Shown here: positions 7,651-17,446 of the stretch, piece by piece
How positions within the stretch are numbered: position 1 is the first letter of the stretch
How the letters are laid out: each line of letters starts with the position of its first letter
Source of the DNA: Bacillus sp. HSf4
GTDB taxonomy: Bacteria; Bacillota; Bacilli; Bacillales; Bacillaceae
Direction of reading: 5' to 3'
DNA length: 64,000 bases
NCBI RefSeq assembly: GCF_029537375.1
Contig: NZ_CP120679.1
Coordinates: 980,001 to 1,044,000, forward strand
Notes under the pieces: model-generated
What the model was told of the DNA's origin: nothing
The model's input: only the letters and a program-made list of their open reading frames with translations
Database searches by the model: none
Translations under genes and position numbers: made by a program

Positions 7651-9251
7651 TGGCGAACAATTTAGTTGCTAAAACGGTTAACCTTTCCCGTTTTATTTTC
7701 CGGCTTGATCGGATCAGGATCCCAATTTGGATCATTTCCCTTACTTTTTTTACATTGATTGTACCAACCGCTTTTAAGGATTTGTACGGCTCTGAGCAGG
7801 AAAGAGATGGGATGGCACAGACGATGGCTAACCCTGCGATGACGGCCATGACAGGCCCAGCTGATTTAAATAACTATACGCTCGGCGTCATGACGGCACA
7901 TCAAATGTTACTCATGACGGCTGCGGTGGTAGGACTGATGAGCATCCTGCTTGTCACGCGTCACACACGGGCGGATGAAGAGGATGGCCGCTTGGAAATC
8001 ATGCGTTCACTGCCAATCGGGCGTCTTTCGTATTTGAATGCATCATTACTCGTCGTTACGGTGACATGTATCGGATTGGCATTGATTATTGGATGTGGGC
8101 TTTATGCACTAGGGATTGAAAGTATGGATTTGGAAGGTTCGTTATTGTACGGTACGGCATTAGGCGCTACTGGTTTATTTTTCGCTGGAGTAACAGCTGT
8201 CTTTGCGCAATTGTCGGATAGTTCGCGTGGTACGATTGGTTACTCGATTGCTGTGCTTTTGATTGCTTATCTGTTTCGGGCGATTACAGACGTTAGCAAT
8301 CAGACGCTGTCATGGATTTCACCGCTGGCATGGGTAACAAAAGCAGAAGTTTACGATACGAATAATTGGTGGCCGACTGTTTTAATGATCGCTGCTTCAT
8401 TGGCTCTATATATCGTTGCGAATTATTTGAATGCCATTCGTGACTTGGATCAGGGATTTTTACCATCCAAGCCTGGTAAAAAATATGCATCTCGTTTTTT
8501 GCAAAGTCCAATCAGCCTTGCTTTAAGACTGCAGCGAGTTGGAATCATATCATGGGCAATCGGTATGTATGTATTAGGTGCATCATACGGCTCTGTTTTA
8601 GGTGATCTCGAATCATTTTTTTCCGATAACGAAACGATAAAGCAGCTGCTCCAGACACATGAAGGGGGCACGTTGTTAGAACAATTCATACCGATGTTGA
8701 TGATCGTCATTTCATTGCTGGCAACTGTTCCTCCGATTATGGCAGTGAATAAGCTGCGCGGTGAGGAGAAAAAAGAACGGGTCGTGCATCTGATAGGCAG
8801 AACTGTTTCACGGACAAAACTATTAGGGAGTTACTTCATCATTTCAATTGTCAATGGGTTTGTCATGATCTCGCTTGCTGCACTCGGGCTATGGTCTGCG
8901 GGGACGGCTGTGGTTGAAGGCGGATTATCTTTTGAGATGATCTTTGGAGCAGCATTCTCCTATTATCCAGCCATGCTTGTCATGATTAGTTTAGCAGTAT
9001 TGCTGATCGGGTTTTACCCTAAGTTAACGAATCTCATTTGGCTTTATGTTTTTTATTCTTTTATCGTACTGTATTTAGGAGGATTATTCCAATTCTCGGA
9101 CTGGGTTGGCAATATTTCTCCATTTGGCTACGTTCCGCAAATACCTGTTGAGGATTTCTCTTTCACGCCGCTGTTTTTATTAAGTATTTTTGCGATTGTG
9201 TTCACAGTAATAGGTTTTGTTGGCTTTAATAAACGGGATGTTGAAATTTAA
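7650..9251 (+). CDS. ABC exporter permease, polyketide-antibiotic exporter (TnrB-like) family
   Basis: A 533-residue membrane protein with about 12 predicted segments in two similar halves (each starts with a basic stretch such as LDRIRIPIWIISL and LRLQRVGIISWAIGMY). It resembles the TnrB3 / 'exporter of polyketide antibiotics' family, in which one polypeptide supplies both membrane halves. Its start overlaps the ATPase stop. With the TetR gene this makes an inducible resistance-type exporter operon. A terminator follows the stop directly. I recall no B. subtilis core counterpart at this place, so it is probably accessory. Confidence 0.85.
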   Translation: MANNLVAKTVNLSRFIFRLDRIRIPIWIISLTFFTLIVPTAFKDLYGSEQERDGMAQTMANPAMTAMTGPADLNNYTLGVMTAHQMLLMTAAVVGLMSILLVTRHTRADEEDGRLEIMRSLPIGRLSYLNASLLVVTVTCIGLALIIGCGLYALGIESMDLEGSLLYGTALGATGLFFAGVTAVFAQLSDSSRGTIGYSIAVLLIAYLFRAITDVSNQTLSWISPLAWVTKAEVYDTNNWWPTVLMIAASLALYIVANYLNAIRDLDQGFLPSKPGKKYASRFLQSPISLALRLQRVGIISWAIGMYVLGASYGSVLGDLESFFSDNETIKQLLQTHEGGTLLEQFIPMLMIVISLLATVPPIMAVNKLRGEEKKERVVHLIGRTVSRTKLLGSYFIISIVNGFVMISLAALGLWSAGTAVVEGGLSFEMIFGAAFSYYPAMLVMISLAVLLIGFYPKLTNLIWLYVFYSFIVLYLGGLFQFSDWVGNISPFGYVPQIPVEDFSFTPLFLLSIFAIVFTVIGFVGFNKRDVEI

Positions 9252-9256
9252 TGTGA

Positions 9257-9293
9257 AAGCACCTCCAATTTGTCTTAGTGGGGGTGCTTTTTA
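9257..9293 (+). terminator. Terminator of the TetR-ABC operon
   Basis: AAGCACC/GGTGCTT stem with a T tract, 6 bases after the permease stop. Confidence 0.85.
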
Positions 9294-9551
9294 TTGCTAT
9301 TTTAGAGAAAGAAGAAACGGACTAAAGCATAACAAAAGAGAGCAACTTTCGAGAGGCTGGGTTAAAAAAATTTAGACGCAAATATCAGATAGATAAACTA
9401 CATGAAATCAGAAGTGGCGAGAATAATGGCCCTACTTGCCGGCCAATGATATCGATCCAAAATCATAGGATTACAAACAACAAATGGATTTTTTATGATA
9501 TAATGCATATGTTTTGCATTATTCAATAAAGTTGATAGTGGAGGAAATGTT
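9294..9551. other. Intergenic, no gene seen
   Basis: AT-rich DNA with no supported gene. It carries the GTGGAGGAAA ribosome site of the DUF805 gene at its end. Confidence 0.5.
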
Positions 9552-9983
9552 ATGCAATGGTATTGGAAATGTTTAAAGAACTATGCAGATTTTGAAGGGA
9601 GAGCAAGGCGAAAGGAATATTGGATGTTTTGTTTATTCAATGCCCTTATTTGTTTTACTTTATTTATACTCTCAATCATAATAGTAGGAATTTTAACAGC
9701 TGGAATTACGACAGCAGCAGGGTTTGACGGCTATCAAGTGGGATATGTCGCTGGATATGGCGGCGGAATGCTAGGATACATCCTGATCATTCTGTATCAA
9801 TTGGCCGTTTTGGTGCCGTCTCTCGCTGTCGGTGTCCGCAGGCTGCATGATATCGGGAAAAGCGGCTGGTGGATATTCATTGGCTTTATTCCGCTTGTCG
9901 GTGCTATTATTTTGCTGATCTTTTACTGTCAAGATAGTGAAAAAAACGATAATCAATATGGAGTAAATCCAAAAGTAAGTTAG
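9552..9983 (+). CDS. DUF805 membrane protein
   Basis: A 143-residue protein of the DUF805 (YhaH/YhaI-like) family, recognisable from the N-terminal YADFEGRARRKEYWMF and the VGVRRLHDIGKSGWW motif before the last membrane segment. Three to four membrane helices are predicted. Function is unknown in all members I know. GTGGAGG precedes the ATG by 7 bases, and a terminator follows 8 bases after the stop, so it is monocistronic. Confidence 0.9.
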   Translation: MQWYWKCLKNYADFEGRARRKEYWMFCLFNALICFTLFILSIIIVGILTAGITTAAGFDGYQVGYVAGYGGGMLGYILIILYQLAVLVPSLAVGVRRLHDIGKSGWWIFIGFIPLVGAIILLIFYCQDSEKNDNQYGVNPKVS

Positions 9984-9991
9984 ATGAATGG

Positions 9992-10025
9992 CACCCCAAC
10001 GATCCAACGGTTGGGGTGTTTTTTA
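9992..10025 (+). terminator. Terminator of the DUF805 gene
   Basis: CACCCCAAC/GTTGGGGTG stem followed by TTTTTT. Confidence 0.9.
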
Positions 10026-10270
10026 ATGAGAGAACATCATGTACACTCCCAGTAACTTTTGAAATCAGTTCGTTCATTTCCGGATGGTTTGTTTACTTTC
10101 AGCATACGGAGGCCTGCAAGCCGCCCGATCTCCAGAAAAGACAGTTGTGGATACTAAGGAGGATTATGGAGTCATGAGCTCAGAAGAAAAGGAGCGAAGG
10201 CAGAATGTGAAAATTGCTCCAATTGCATGAGCTGAGCAGGTAAAATATTCGCACAACCCCTTTGCAAAAA
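10026..10270. other. Intergenic upstream of rap, no gene seen
   Basis: About 245 bases without a supported gene on either strand. Confidence 0.5.
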
Positions 10271-10300
10271 TTGACAACTTTCTGTAAAATATGATCATAA
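10271..10300 (+). promoter_or_regulatory. Likely SigA promoter of rap
   Basis: A perfect TTGACA (10271-10276), with ATCATA or TCATAA 17-18 bases downstream, about 37 bases before the rap start. Confidence 0.6.
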
Positions 10301-10336
10301 ACGGTAGAGGCAGGATGAGATATGGGAGGTTTGTCA

Positions 10337-11431
10337 ATGAATGCGGTGGCCTCGGTGGATGTAGCCAACCTGATCAATACATGGTACGTCCATATTAAAA
10401 AGAGGGAAGTCTCCAAGGCGATAGAGCTTAGGGACAGGATAGAGAGTCTGTTTGGCGTTATGGAAGAAGATCAAGATGTATTGCTTTATTTTAATTTGCT
10501 CGACTATAGATTTAGAGTGCTAATGGAAGATGTGGCGGGAGAACCTTCACTTCCTCCCAATGCCGAGGATAAGGCTAAAACCGATAATATGTTAAGGTAT
10601 TATTATTTTCTGTTCAAAGGAATGTATGAGAGTGCGAAAAATAACTACTCTCAAGCCCTCACATTTTTCAGGGTCGCAGAAAGACAGCTGGACAAGGTTG
10701 AGGATGAGATCGAAAAGGCCGAGTTTCATTATAAGCTTGGGAACCTTTATTATTTTACGAAAACAACCCTGCTCTCTTTTCATCACCTCCAAATGGCGAA
10801 AAGCATTTATCAGGCATACGGGGAATATAAGACACAATCCATAAACTGCACTGTTCTGCTGGCTTTGAATTACATAGACGACGGCCGGCTGATGAGAGCG
10901 GAAAACATGCTCAAAAGCTGTGCTGACAGGCTGATGAAGATGGGTGACAACCATTTGTTAGCCGCTGTTTATTATGATTTAGGTTTTTTAAAAATTCAAG
11001 AGGATCAGCATGAAGAAGCGCTTGAATATTTTGACCTGTCCTTTAAAACAAATGATCTTAAAAAAAACGCCCCGATTATGTATATGCAGTGTATTTATGA
11101 GTCGGCCCGATCGACTTATAAGATCGGGGAATTGGACAAAGCCATAAAGTGGGTCATATTAGGCGCTGATTTTGCGCAGAAAACAAATAATATCAACTTC
11201 TCCCTCAAGTTCTCTGTTCTCAATATCTGCTACACTGTCCCCCTTGAAGGGGCTGAGCAAGTCAAGGAACTGATTGGCAGGCTGGAAAAGAGAAAGGCTT
11301 ATGTGGATATTGAAGCACTTGCAGAAGATGTGGCAAAAGTGTACAGTTCGTTAAATCATTACAAAAATTCCACATACTTCTTGGAGAAAGCGATAAAATC
11401 AAGTAAACTAACAGGAAAGGAGGTTCTTTAA
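10337..11431 (+). CDS. Rap-family response regulator aspartate phosphatase
   Basis: A 364-residue Rap protein. Residues 1-70 form the N-terminal three-helix domain, with the DQDVLLYFNLLDYRFRVL motif. Gln46 aligns with the catalytic Gln47 described for RapB and RapH. Residues about 95-360 are TPR repeats that bind the Phr pentapeptide in this family. The start at the second ATG is chosen because GGGAGG lies 7 bases before it. Rap proteins dephosphorylate Spo0F or bind ComA or other regulators; which target applies cannot be read here. The 3' end overlaps the ribosome site (AAAGGAGG) of a phr-like frame, the standard rap-phr layout, but that frame is drastically shortened. Confidence 0.93.
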   Translation: MNAVASVDVANLINTWYVHIKKREVSKAIELRDRIESLFGVMEEDQDVLLYFNLLDYRFRVLMEDVAGEPSLPPNAEDKAKTDNMLRYYYFLFKGMYESAKNNYSQALTFFRVAERQLDKVEDEIEKAEFHYKLGNLYYFTKTTLLSFHHLQMAKSIYQAYGEYKTQSINCTVLLALNYIDDGRLMRAENMLKSCADRLMKMGDNHLLAAVYYDLGFLKIQEDQHEEALEYFDLSFKTNDLKKNAPIMYMQCIYESARSTYKIGELDKAIKWVILGADFAQKTNNINFSLKFSVLNICYTVPLEGAEQVKELIGRLEKRKAYVDIEALAEDVAKVYSSLNHYKNSTYFLEKAIKSSKLTGKEVL

Positions 11432-11432
11432 A

Positions 11433-11468
11433 ATGAAAAAACGTTCATCTAGGGGAGCAGGCTCTTAA
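11433..11468 (+). pseudogene. phr-like 11-codon frame lacking a signal peptide
   Basis: An ATG with a strong AAAGGAGG site inside the end of rap opens a frame of only 11 residues, MKKRSSRGAGS, then a stop and a terminator. Known Phr precursors are about 40 residues: MKK start, hydrophobic signal, and a C-terminal pentapeptide usually with Arg or Lys second. Here the start and an SRGAG-like end are present but the hydrophobic part is missing, as an internal deletion would leave. Either this is a dead phr or an unusual non-exported form. No other Phr frame is visible downstream. Confidence 0.6.
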
Positions 11469-11482
11469 AACCTGTAAAACAG

Positions 11483-11508
11483 AGGACGGCTGTTCAGCCG
11501 TCTTTTTT
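11483..11508 (+). terminator. Terminator of the rap-phr unit
   Basis: GACGGC/GCCGTC stem followed by six Ts. Confidence 0.88.
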
Positions 11509-11541
11509 ATTTGTATGAACCTTTTTGGGTATTGAGTATCA

Positions 11542-11910
11542 TCAAGAAGACATCGCGAATTCACGGCATTCCCGGGCGCATTGCAGGCATGTTTGGCCGC
11601 ACTTTTGCGATTGCTGGTCAGGATGCCGTAGACAATGATTTCCGCAGGCTTCGCAAATTTTGGCGCACACCGAGGCCGGCGATTTGGCAAAGCGGCTGTG
11701 CCGTGCCATATATTTAGCGGTCAGCGTGCATATATCCGCACAATCTCTAAGCATTCTCAGTTGCTCTTTTCGACGGTTTGCATCTTCCCTTGTGAGAATG
11801 TAATTTGCGGTGAATTCACAAACAGCTTCACAGTGCTGAACGGTTTGTAACACATGGCGATTTTGGATGTTCCTCATATTTGTATCATAAGGAACAGGAT
11901 GACCATACAT
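11542..11910 (-). CDS. Four-helix-bundle copper-binding protein (YhjQ-like, Csp type)
   Basis: A 122-residue cysteine-rich protein (13 Cys) with the repeating CxxxC spacing of the DUF326/Csp copper-storage family: HCEAVCEFTANYI, CADICTLTAKYM, CAKICEACGNHC, CGQTCLQCARECREF. It resembles B. subtilis YhjQ. Family members hold many Cu(I) ions in the core of a four-helix bundle; a cytosolic copper buffer is the likely role. GAAGGGGG lies 7 bases before the chosen ATG at MYGHPVP, and an earlier start would place that site inside the coding region. It stands alone, with no copper ATPase nearby. Confidence 0.85.
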   Translation of the reverse strand: MYGHPVPYDTNMRNIQNRHVLQTVQHCEAVCEFTANYILTREDANRRKEQLRMLRDCADICTLTAKYMARHSRFAKSPASVCAKICEACGNHCLRHPDQQSQKCGQTCLQCARECREFAMSS

Positions 11911-12058
11911 ATCATTTCCCCCTTCTTTCTTCATAATATTCCTATTCATATGTGGTTGCCTATGCGTCTGACATTCTTAAGATTTTTCTTGCGCTTGTGA
12001 TGAATATTCGGTACCGTTAAGTCATTGAGATTTCTCGGACATAGAGGAGCTGAAACAA

Positions 12059-12826
12059 GTGAAGAAACTGGTGAAGGTCAAAGGGGTTACCTTTGGAGAA
12101 GGAGCGCCGAAAATCTGTGTGCCTCTCGTCGGAAAAACGCTTGCGCAATTGAAAGAAGAAGCGGCACACATCAAGACGCTTGATGCGGATGTTGCCGAGT
12201 GGCGGGCGGACTTTTTTGAAGATGTTGAAGACGTTGAGAAGGTCGCGGAGGCTTTGGCGGAAATCCGCGCTCTTTTGCACGACATGCCGCTCATCTTTAC
12301 TTTCCGCAGTGCAAGGGAAGGCGGGGAAAAGGAAGTCGGCCGGGAATATTATGTTTCTTTAAATCAGGCGGTTGTCAACACAGGGCTTGCCGATGTGATC
12401 GATATCGAGCTGTTTTATGAGGAACGCGACGTGAAAGCGCTGGTGGAAGCCGCACAGGCGAAAGATGTGTCTGTCATCATTTCCAACCATGATTTTGAGA
12501 AAACACCGTCCGTTGAAGAAATGATTTCCCGCTTGAAGAAAGCGCAAGAGCTGGGCGCGGATCTGCCAAAAATTGCTGTGATGCCTGAAACACCGGCTGA
12601 TGTGCTGAAATTGCTTGAAGCGACTTATTTGATGAATGAGCACTACGCGAAGCGGCCCATAATCACGATGTCAATGGCTGGAAAAGGTGTCATCAGCCGT
12701 CTGGCCGGAGAGGTGTTTGGCTCGGCGATGACATTCGGGGCGGCCAAGAAGGCCTCTGCACCGGGGCAACTCGCCGCCGCCGATCTGAGGCGGATCATTG
12801 GCGTTTTGCACGACAATTTGTCATGA
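12059..12826 (+). CDS. aroD: 3-dehydroquinate dehydratase, type I
   Basis: A 255-residue class I dehydroquinase (named aroC in B. subtilis) that converts 3-dehydroquinate to 3-dehydroshikimate in the shikimate pathway. The (beta/alpha)8 enzyme shows the N-terminal APKICVPLVGKT, the ADVAEWRADFFED strand, the general base in SNHDFEKTPS (His about 144) and the Schiff-base Lys in LPKIAVMP (about 171). It closes with ITMSMAGKGVISRLAGEVFGS. The GTG start has AGAGGAG 8 bases upstream. It is monocistronic and ends at a terminator shared with the convergent spo0M. Confidence 0.96.
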   Translation: MKKLVKVKGVTFGEGAPKICVPLVGKTLAQLKEEAAHIKTLDADVAEWRADFFEDVEDVEKVAEALAEIRALLHDMPLIFTFRSAREGGEKEVGREYYVSLNQAVVNTGLADVIDIELFYEERDVKALVEAAQAKDVSVIISNHDFEKTPSVEEMISRLKKAQELGADLPKIAVMPETPADVLKLLEATYLMNEHYAKRPIITMSMAGKGVISRLAGEVFGSAMTFGAAKKASAPGQLAAADLRRIIGVLHDNLS

Positions 12827-12831
12827 CTGCA

Positions 12832-12864
12832 AAAGGAGCCGGCTTGTTTGAGCCGGCTCCTTCA
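12832..12864. terminator. Shared terminator of aroD and spo0M
   Basis: AAGGAGCCGGCT/AGCCGGCTCCTT, a 12-base perfect stem between two convergent genes. Confidence 0.88.
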
Positions 12865-12866
12865 AT

Positions 12867-13643
12867 CTATTTGGCGCATTGTTCAATGATGTCCTTCAGC
12901 ACCTCTGCAAGCTCTCCTTTATCCTTGAGCTCTGATTCGTCAAAATGGAGGCGACAGACCTCTTCACCGCCGTTATACATTTCTTCCAGCCAGCCCCGCA
13001 TTCCTCTTGCGCGGCGGTCCACTTCGATGATCACATCCACCCCGTCCTCCTGCACAAGAAAAACGAGCTCCACTTCATCCAGCAGCTGACGATAGTGCGG
13101 TGTGACCGGCACAAATTCGAATTCCTGGACGAAAGGCAAACGCTTTCTGAAATATGATGCTTGCTCACAGTCCGCCTCATGAAGCCGGAATCCGAGGCTT
13201 TCAACCGTTTCTAAAATACTGTGAACCCACGGATGTGGTTTAACGAAGAGATGATCATCATCCGATTTGTCAATCCCGCCTTGTATGTCCAGGTCGGTCA
13301 ATAAGAACACTTTAGCTCCTTTTATCGTAATCGGCGTGTCAAGCGGAAGAATGAATGAGAAAGAAAATTCCCGTTCTTCACCGGTTTTGATTGTAAAGGC
13401 ATCTGTCACGCGGTGGGATTCAATGGTAGCGTTTTTCCAATGTTTTTCGTCTTTCTTGACGACGAGATATTCCGTCTCGAGCAATAAATCGATATACCTG
13501 ATGTGCTGTTCAACATTGCCGCCTTTAACATGAACGGTTCCGCTCACCCGTTCTCCCGGGCGATATGCGCTCTTGTCCAGAATCGTATTCACTTTCGCTG
13601 AACCGATCCCGGCGCTTGCTGCAAGCTTTTTCAAAAAAGACAT
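12867..13643 (-). CDS. spo0M: Sporulation-control protein Spo0M
   Basis: A 258-residue arrestin-fold protein starting MSFLKKLAASAGIGSAKVNT, very like B. subtilis Spo0M. GTVHVKGG, IRYIDLLLETEY and the C-terminal acidic region are recognisable. Spo0M affects sporulation and cell division in B. subtilis, and its biochemical role is unsettled. Two ATGs lie close together: AGGAGG is only one base before the upstream ATG (MVNM), so the second is chosen, giving the length usual for Spo0M. In B. subtilis the gene is SigH-dependent; I did not find a clear SigH promoter here. Confidence 0.93.
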   Translation of the reverse strand: MSFLKKLAASAGIGSAKVNTILDKSAYRPGERVSGTVHVKGGNVEQHIRYIDLLLETEYLVVKKDEKHWKNATIESHRVTDAFTIKTGEEREFSFSFILPLDTPITIKGAKVFLLTDLDIQGGIDKSDDDHLFVKPHPWVHSILETVESLGFRLHEADCEQASYFRKRLPFVQEFEFVPVTPHYRQLLDEVELVFLVQEDGVDVIIEVDRRARGMRGWLEEMYNGGEEVCRLHFDESELKDKGELAEVLKDIIEQCAK

Positions 13644-13864
13644 GTTTACCATTCCTCCTATTATTGTCGTACAAGAAATGAATACGTTTTACACAGGGCG
13701 AAAGATTCATTTTATTTTGAAATCAATAGGTCCTTTGTCTTTTCGAAGCTAAAAAACGGGAGTCTCTTAAAAAAAGCGGAAACTTTCATAGGCTTAAATC
13801 GGTTCAAACTTCACCTTTCCATCAATCACTGGATATGCTACCATAATGAAGAAATGAATAGCTT

Positions 13865-13960
13865 TACTAGGGGTGCCCTGTATGGGCTGAGAGAGAAACG
13901 ACCGGGTTTCTTAACCCTTTGGACCTGATCTGGTTCGTACCAGCGTGGGGAAGTAAAAAG
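13865..13960 (+). promoter_or_regulatory. TPP riboswitch (THI element)
   Basis: Carries the conserved THI-box blocks GGGGTGCCC, GGCTGAGAGA, the ACCCTTTGGACCTGATCTGG core and ACCAGCGTGGGGAAGT. It precedes thiC. Thiamine pyrophosphate binding is expected to favour the terminator at 14014-14047. Confidence 0.96.
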
Positions 13961-14013
13961 GTGTTTGCAGATGTCGGGAGATCAGACGTTCATCTGCGGA
14001 TTTTACTGACTGT

Positions 14014-15884
<1,871 letters not shown>

Positions 15885-15887
15885 CAA

Positions 15888-15922
15888 AAAAGCAGATGAA
15901 GGCCCGACCTTCATCTGCTTTT
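15888..15922. terminator. Terminator of thiC
   Basis: AGCAGATGAAGG/CCTTCATCTGCT stem with a T tail, between convergent genes. Confidence 0.88.
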
Positions 15923-16376
15923 ATTTGTTTTTTTGAAATGACAGCATATATGACAAGTGCTGAATGACGATCAACACGAAGATGACGATGATCGGAAAGT
16001 ACGGGATATCGGCTTGAATAAACGGATAAAAAATCATCGCGAGCGCTGCGACAGGCATTGCGAAATACAGGACGATATAAGAAGTGCGGCACGCTTTGGC
16101 GGTGATCATCTGCTCCCTTTCATCCTGTTCCTTAAATTCGTCCGGGATGGATAGAAGGTTTTGTTTGCGGGATCCTTTTTTCTCCAAATAAGAGTAGACC
16201 GCAAGGACCGCAGCAAACAGAAGGATGGGAATCGGGTTAAAAACAAAATACAGTTCAGAATCGCTTGTTTTCAGGCTTCTGGCAATTTGTTCAGCTGCTT
16301 TAAAAAACGTGATAAACGTCCAGCATGCCAGTCCGAAAAGCACAATGTGAAAAAGGGTCCTCGTTTTCATATTCAT
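15921..16376 (-). CDS. Four-helix membrane protein paired with an XRE regulator
   Basis: A 151-residue membrane protein. Predicted helices lie near residues 6-26, 46-64, 100-118 and 122-142. A cytoplasmic loop (66-97) contains DEREQMITAKACRTSYI, a pattern seen in small Firmicutes membrane proteins encoded next to XRE regulators (DUF2178-like). Its start overlaps the stop of the regulator gene by 4 bases (ATGA), so the two are co-translated. Pairs like this often sense membrane or redox stress, but I cannot assign a function. Confidence 0.75.
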   Translation of the reverse strand: MNMKTRTLFHIVLFGLACWTFITFFKAAEQIARSLKTSDSELYFVFNPIPILLFAAVLAVYSYLEKKGSRKQNLLSIPDEFKEQDEREQMITAKACRTSYIVLYFAMPVAALAMIFYPFIQADIPYFPIIVIFVLIVIQHLSYMLSFQKNK

Positions 16377-16579
16377 TCAGTTTTTCCCTCCTCTAACCAA
16401 AAGACATCTTCCATTTTTAATTGAAACTCCTCGCAAATTTTCAATGCCAATAGGAGCGATGGTATGTAATTGCCTTTTTCAATCGCCGCTACGGTTTGTC
16501 TCGTGACCCCGACAGCTTTTGCCAGCCCTTCTTGTGAATATCCGTATCTGGCCCTCAGCTCTCTGACTCTGTTGTTCAT
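16373..16579 (-). CDS. Small XRE-family transcriptional regulator
   Basis: A 68-residue protein that is almost entirely a Cro/C1-type helix-turn-helix: RVRELRARYGYSQEGLAKAV, VTRQTVAAIEKGNYIPSLLL, FWLEE end. This is the YozG/YgzD-like minimal XRE class. GCAGGTGG lies 5 bases before the chosen ATG; an upstream extension has no site. It is first in a two-gene operon with the membrane protein, which probably modulates it. Confidence 0.88.
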   Translation of the reverse strand: MNNRVRELRARYGYSQEGLAKAVGVTRQTVAAIEKGNYIPSLLLALKICEEFQLKMEDVFWLEEGKTE

Positions 16580-16914
16580 CTTACCACCTGCAATTCTTCG
16601 TTTATATAGTATATTTGACATATTGTTAAATAGACTAGACATAATGTTAAATCAATTTTACAATGTAATCAACATCTTTTGATCTAGGTTTGGAAGATAT
16701 GCAACCGTAATATTTAAATTTATACATAAAATTAACAAAAATGGAATAGATAAAATAGAACCATCTAAGGCTTGGGAAATAGGGTCTTTATGGTTATTTT
16801 ATTGTTTTGATTGCGGATGGGGATGCGCCTTATTTTCTGCTCCTTATTTCCTACTATGCTAGAAAACAGCCTGTTTGATTGAACAAAGGAAAGAAAAGCG
16901 AAAAAGGTTGAAAA
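16580..16914. other. AT-rich stretch with a start-less frame fragment
   Basis: No intact gene. On the plus strand a 57-codon open frame (about 16682-16860) without a start codon contains KNGIDKIEPSKAWEIGS. This recalls the 'PxEAWE' segment of the small DUF6979 family, so a decayed gene fragment is possible. The attribution is weak. Confidence 0.3.
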
Positions 16915-17031
16915 TTGAGAGAAATTGACCATGTGGCAGACATACTAGAGTCATATGCGGGAAGAAGTCTGATTACGGAGGATATGAATAGGACAATGGT
17001 TGGGAAAAGAGGGTCGTGTTTAAATAAATAG
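16915..17031 (+). CDS. Doubtful 38-residue frame before the peptide cluster
   Basis: TTG-to-TAG frame of 38 residues (starts MREIDHVADILESYAG, ends RGSCLNK) with a modest AAAGG 7 bases before the TTG. It is hydrophilic, with one Cys near the end. It could be a small gene of the downstream cluster or a remnant. Confidence 0.25.
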   Translation: MREIDHVADILESYAGRSLITEDMNRTMVGKRGSCLNK

Positions 17032-17060
17032 TTGGAAGGTAGTGTTTGTGAAATAGGAAA

Positions 17061-17082
17061 ATTCATAGATTTCAGTATGAAT
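17061..17082. promoter_or_regulatory. Inverted repeat upstream of the peptide gene
   Basis: ATTCATA-N8-TATGAAT, perfect 7-base arms, 47 bases before the start of the 69-residue peptide. It may be an operator; no partner regulator is identified. Confidence 0.4.
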
Positions 17083-17128
17083 TTGGGTATGTTACGCTTT
17101 GGTTACTTGATAGAAAGGAGGGGGAAAA

Positions 17129-17338
17129 ATGACATACGCAGCTCCGCAGGTTGATTATTCTGTCAATCCGGCGATTGAAGACCAGGCTTGGTTCCTAGTG
17201 TTTATTGCGGTCCTATTGGCTCTTGGTGCAACTGTTGTGCTCGGCGCGGCGGTATGGTGTCTCGCTAACGGCCACGGCAGCTTCACGGGATCCGTCAAAT
17301 GGGTCAGCGGTTTGCAGGTCAAAATTGAATGTAGGTAG
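17129..17338 (+). CDS. Candidate precursor peptide of a peptide-export cluster
   Basis: A 69-residue peptide with a very strong ribosome site (AAAGGAGGGGG). Residues 1-20 are polar with an acidic patch (IEDQ). Residues 21-46 are one hydrophobic helix rich in Ala, Val and Leu, ending in WCLA. Residues 47-69 are a Gly-rich basic tail (NGHGSFTGS, KWVSGLQVKIECR). Two cysteines (44 and 68) could form a disulfide. It has no signal peptide of normal layout. It is the first gene of a run encoding an ABC ATPase, permease, PqqD/M50 protease and small membrane protein, and a stable hairpin follows it, as is common for abundantly made precursor peptides. I do not recognise the family; a membrane-active bacteriocin or signal is inference. 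Confidence 0.7.
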   Translation: MTYAAPQVDYSVNPAIEDQAWFLVFIAVLLALGATVVLGAAVWCLANGHGSFTGSVKWVSGLQVKIECR

Positions 17339-17383
17339 CTATACTTACGTATCTGTTCACATCAAAAGACATAACTTTACCGG

Positions 17384-17414
17384 GACTTATCCGTCTGTGG
17401 GGGGCGGTTAAGTC
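17384..17414 (+). terminator. Hairpin between peptide and export genes
   Basis: GACTTA-CCG/CGG-TAAGTC stem with a G-rich loop and no T tract. It probably acts as a partial terminator or 3' stabiliser raising peptide mRNA over the ABC genes. Confidence 0.5.
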
Positions 17415-17446
17415 CTCCCTACCATTTATATTACCCTGGAGGCATT

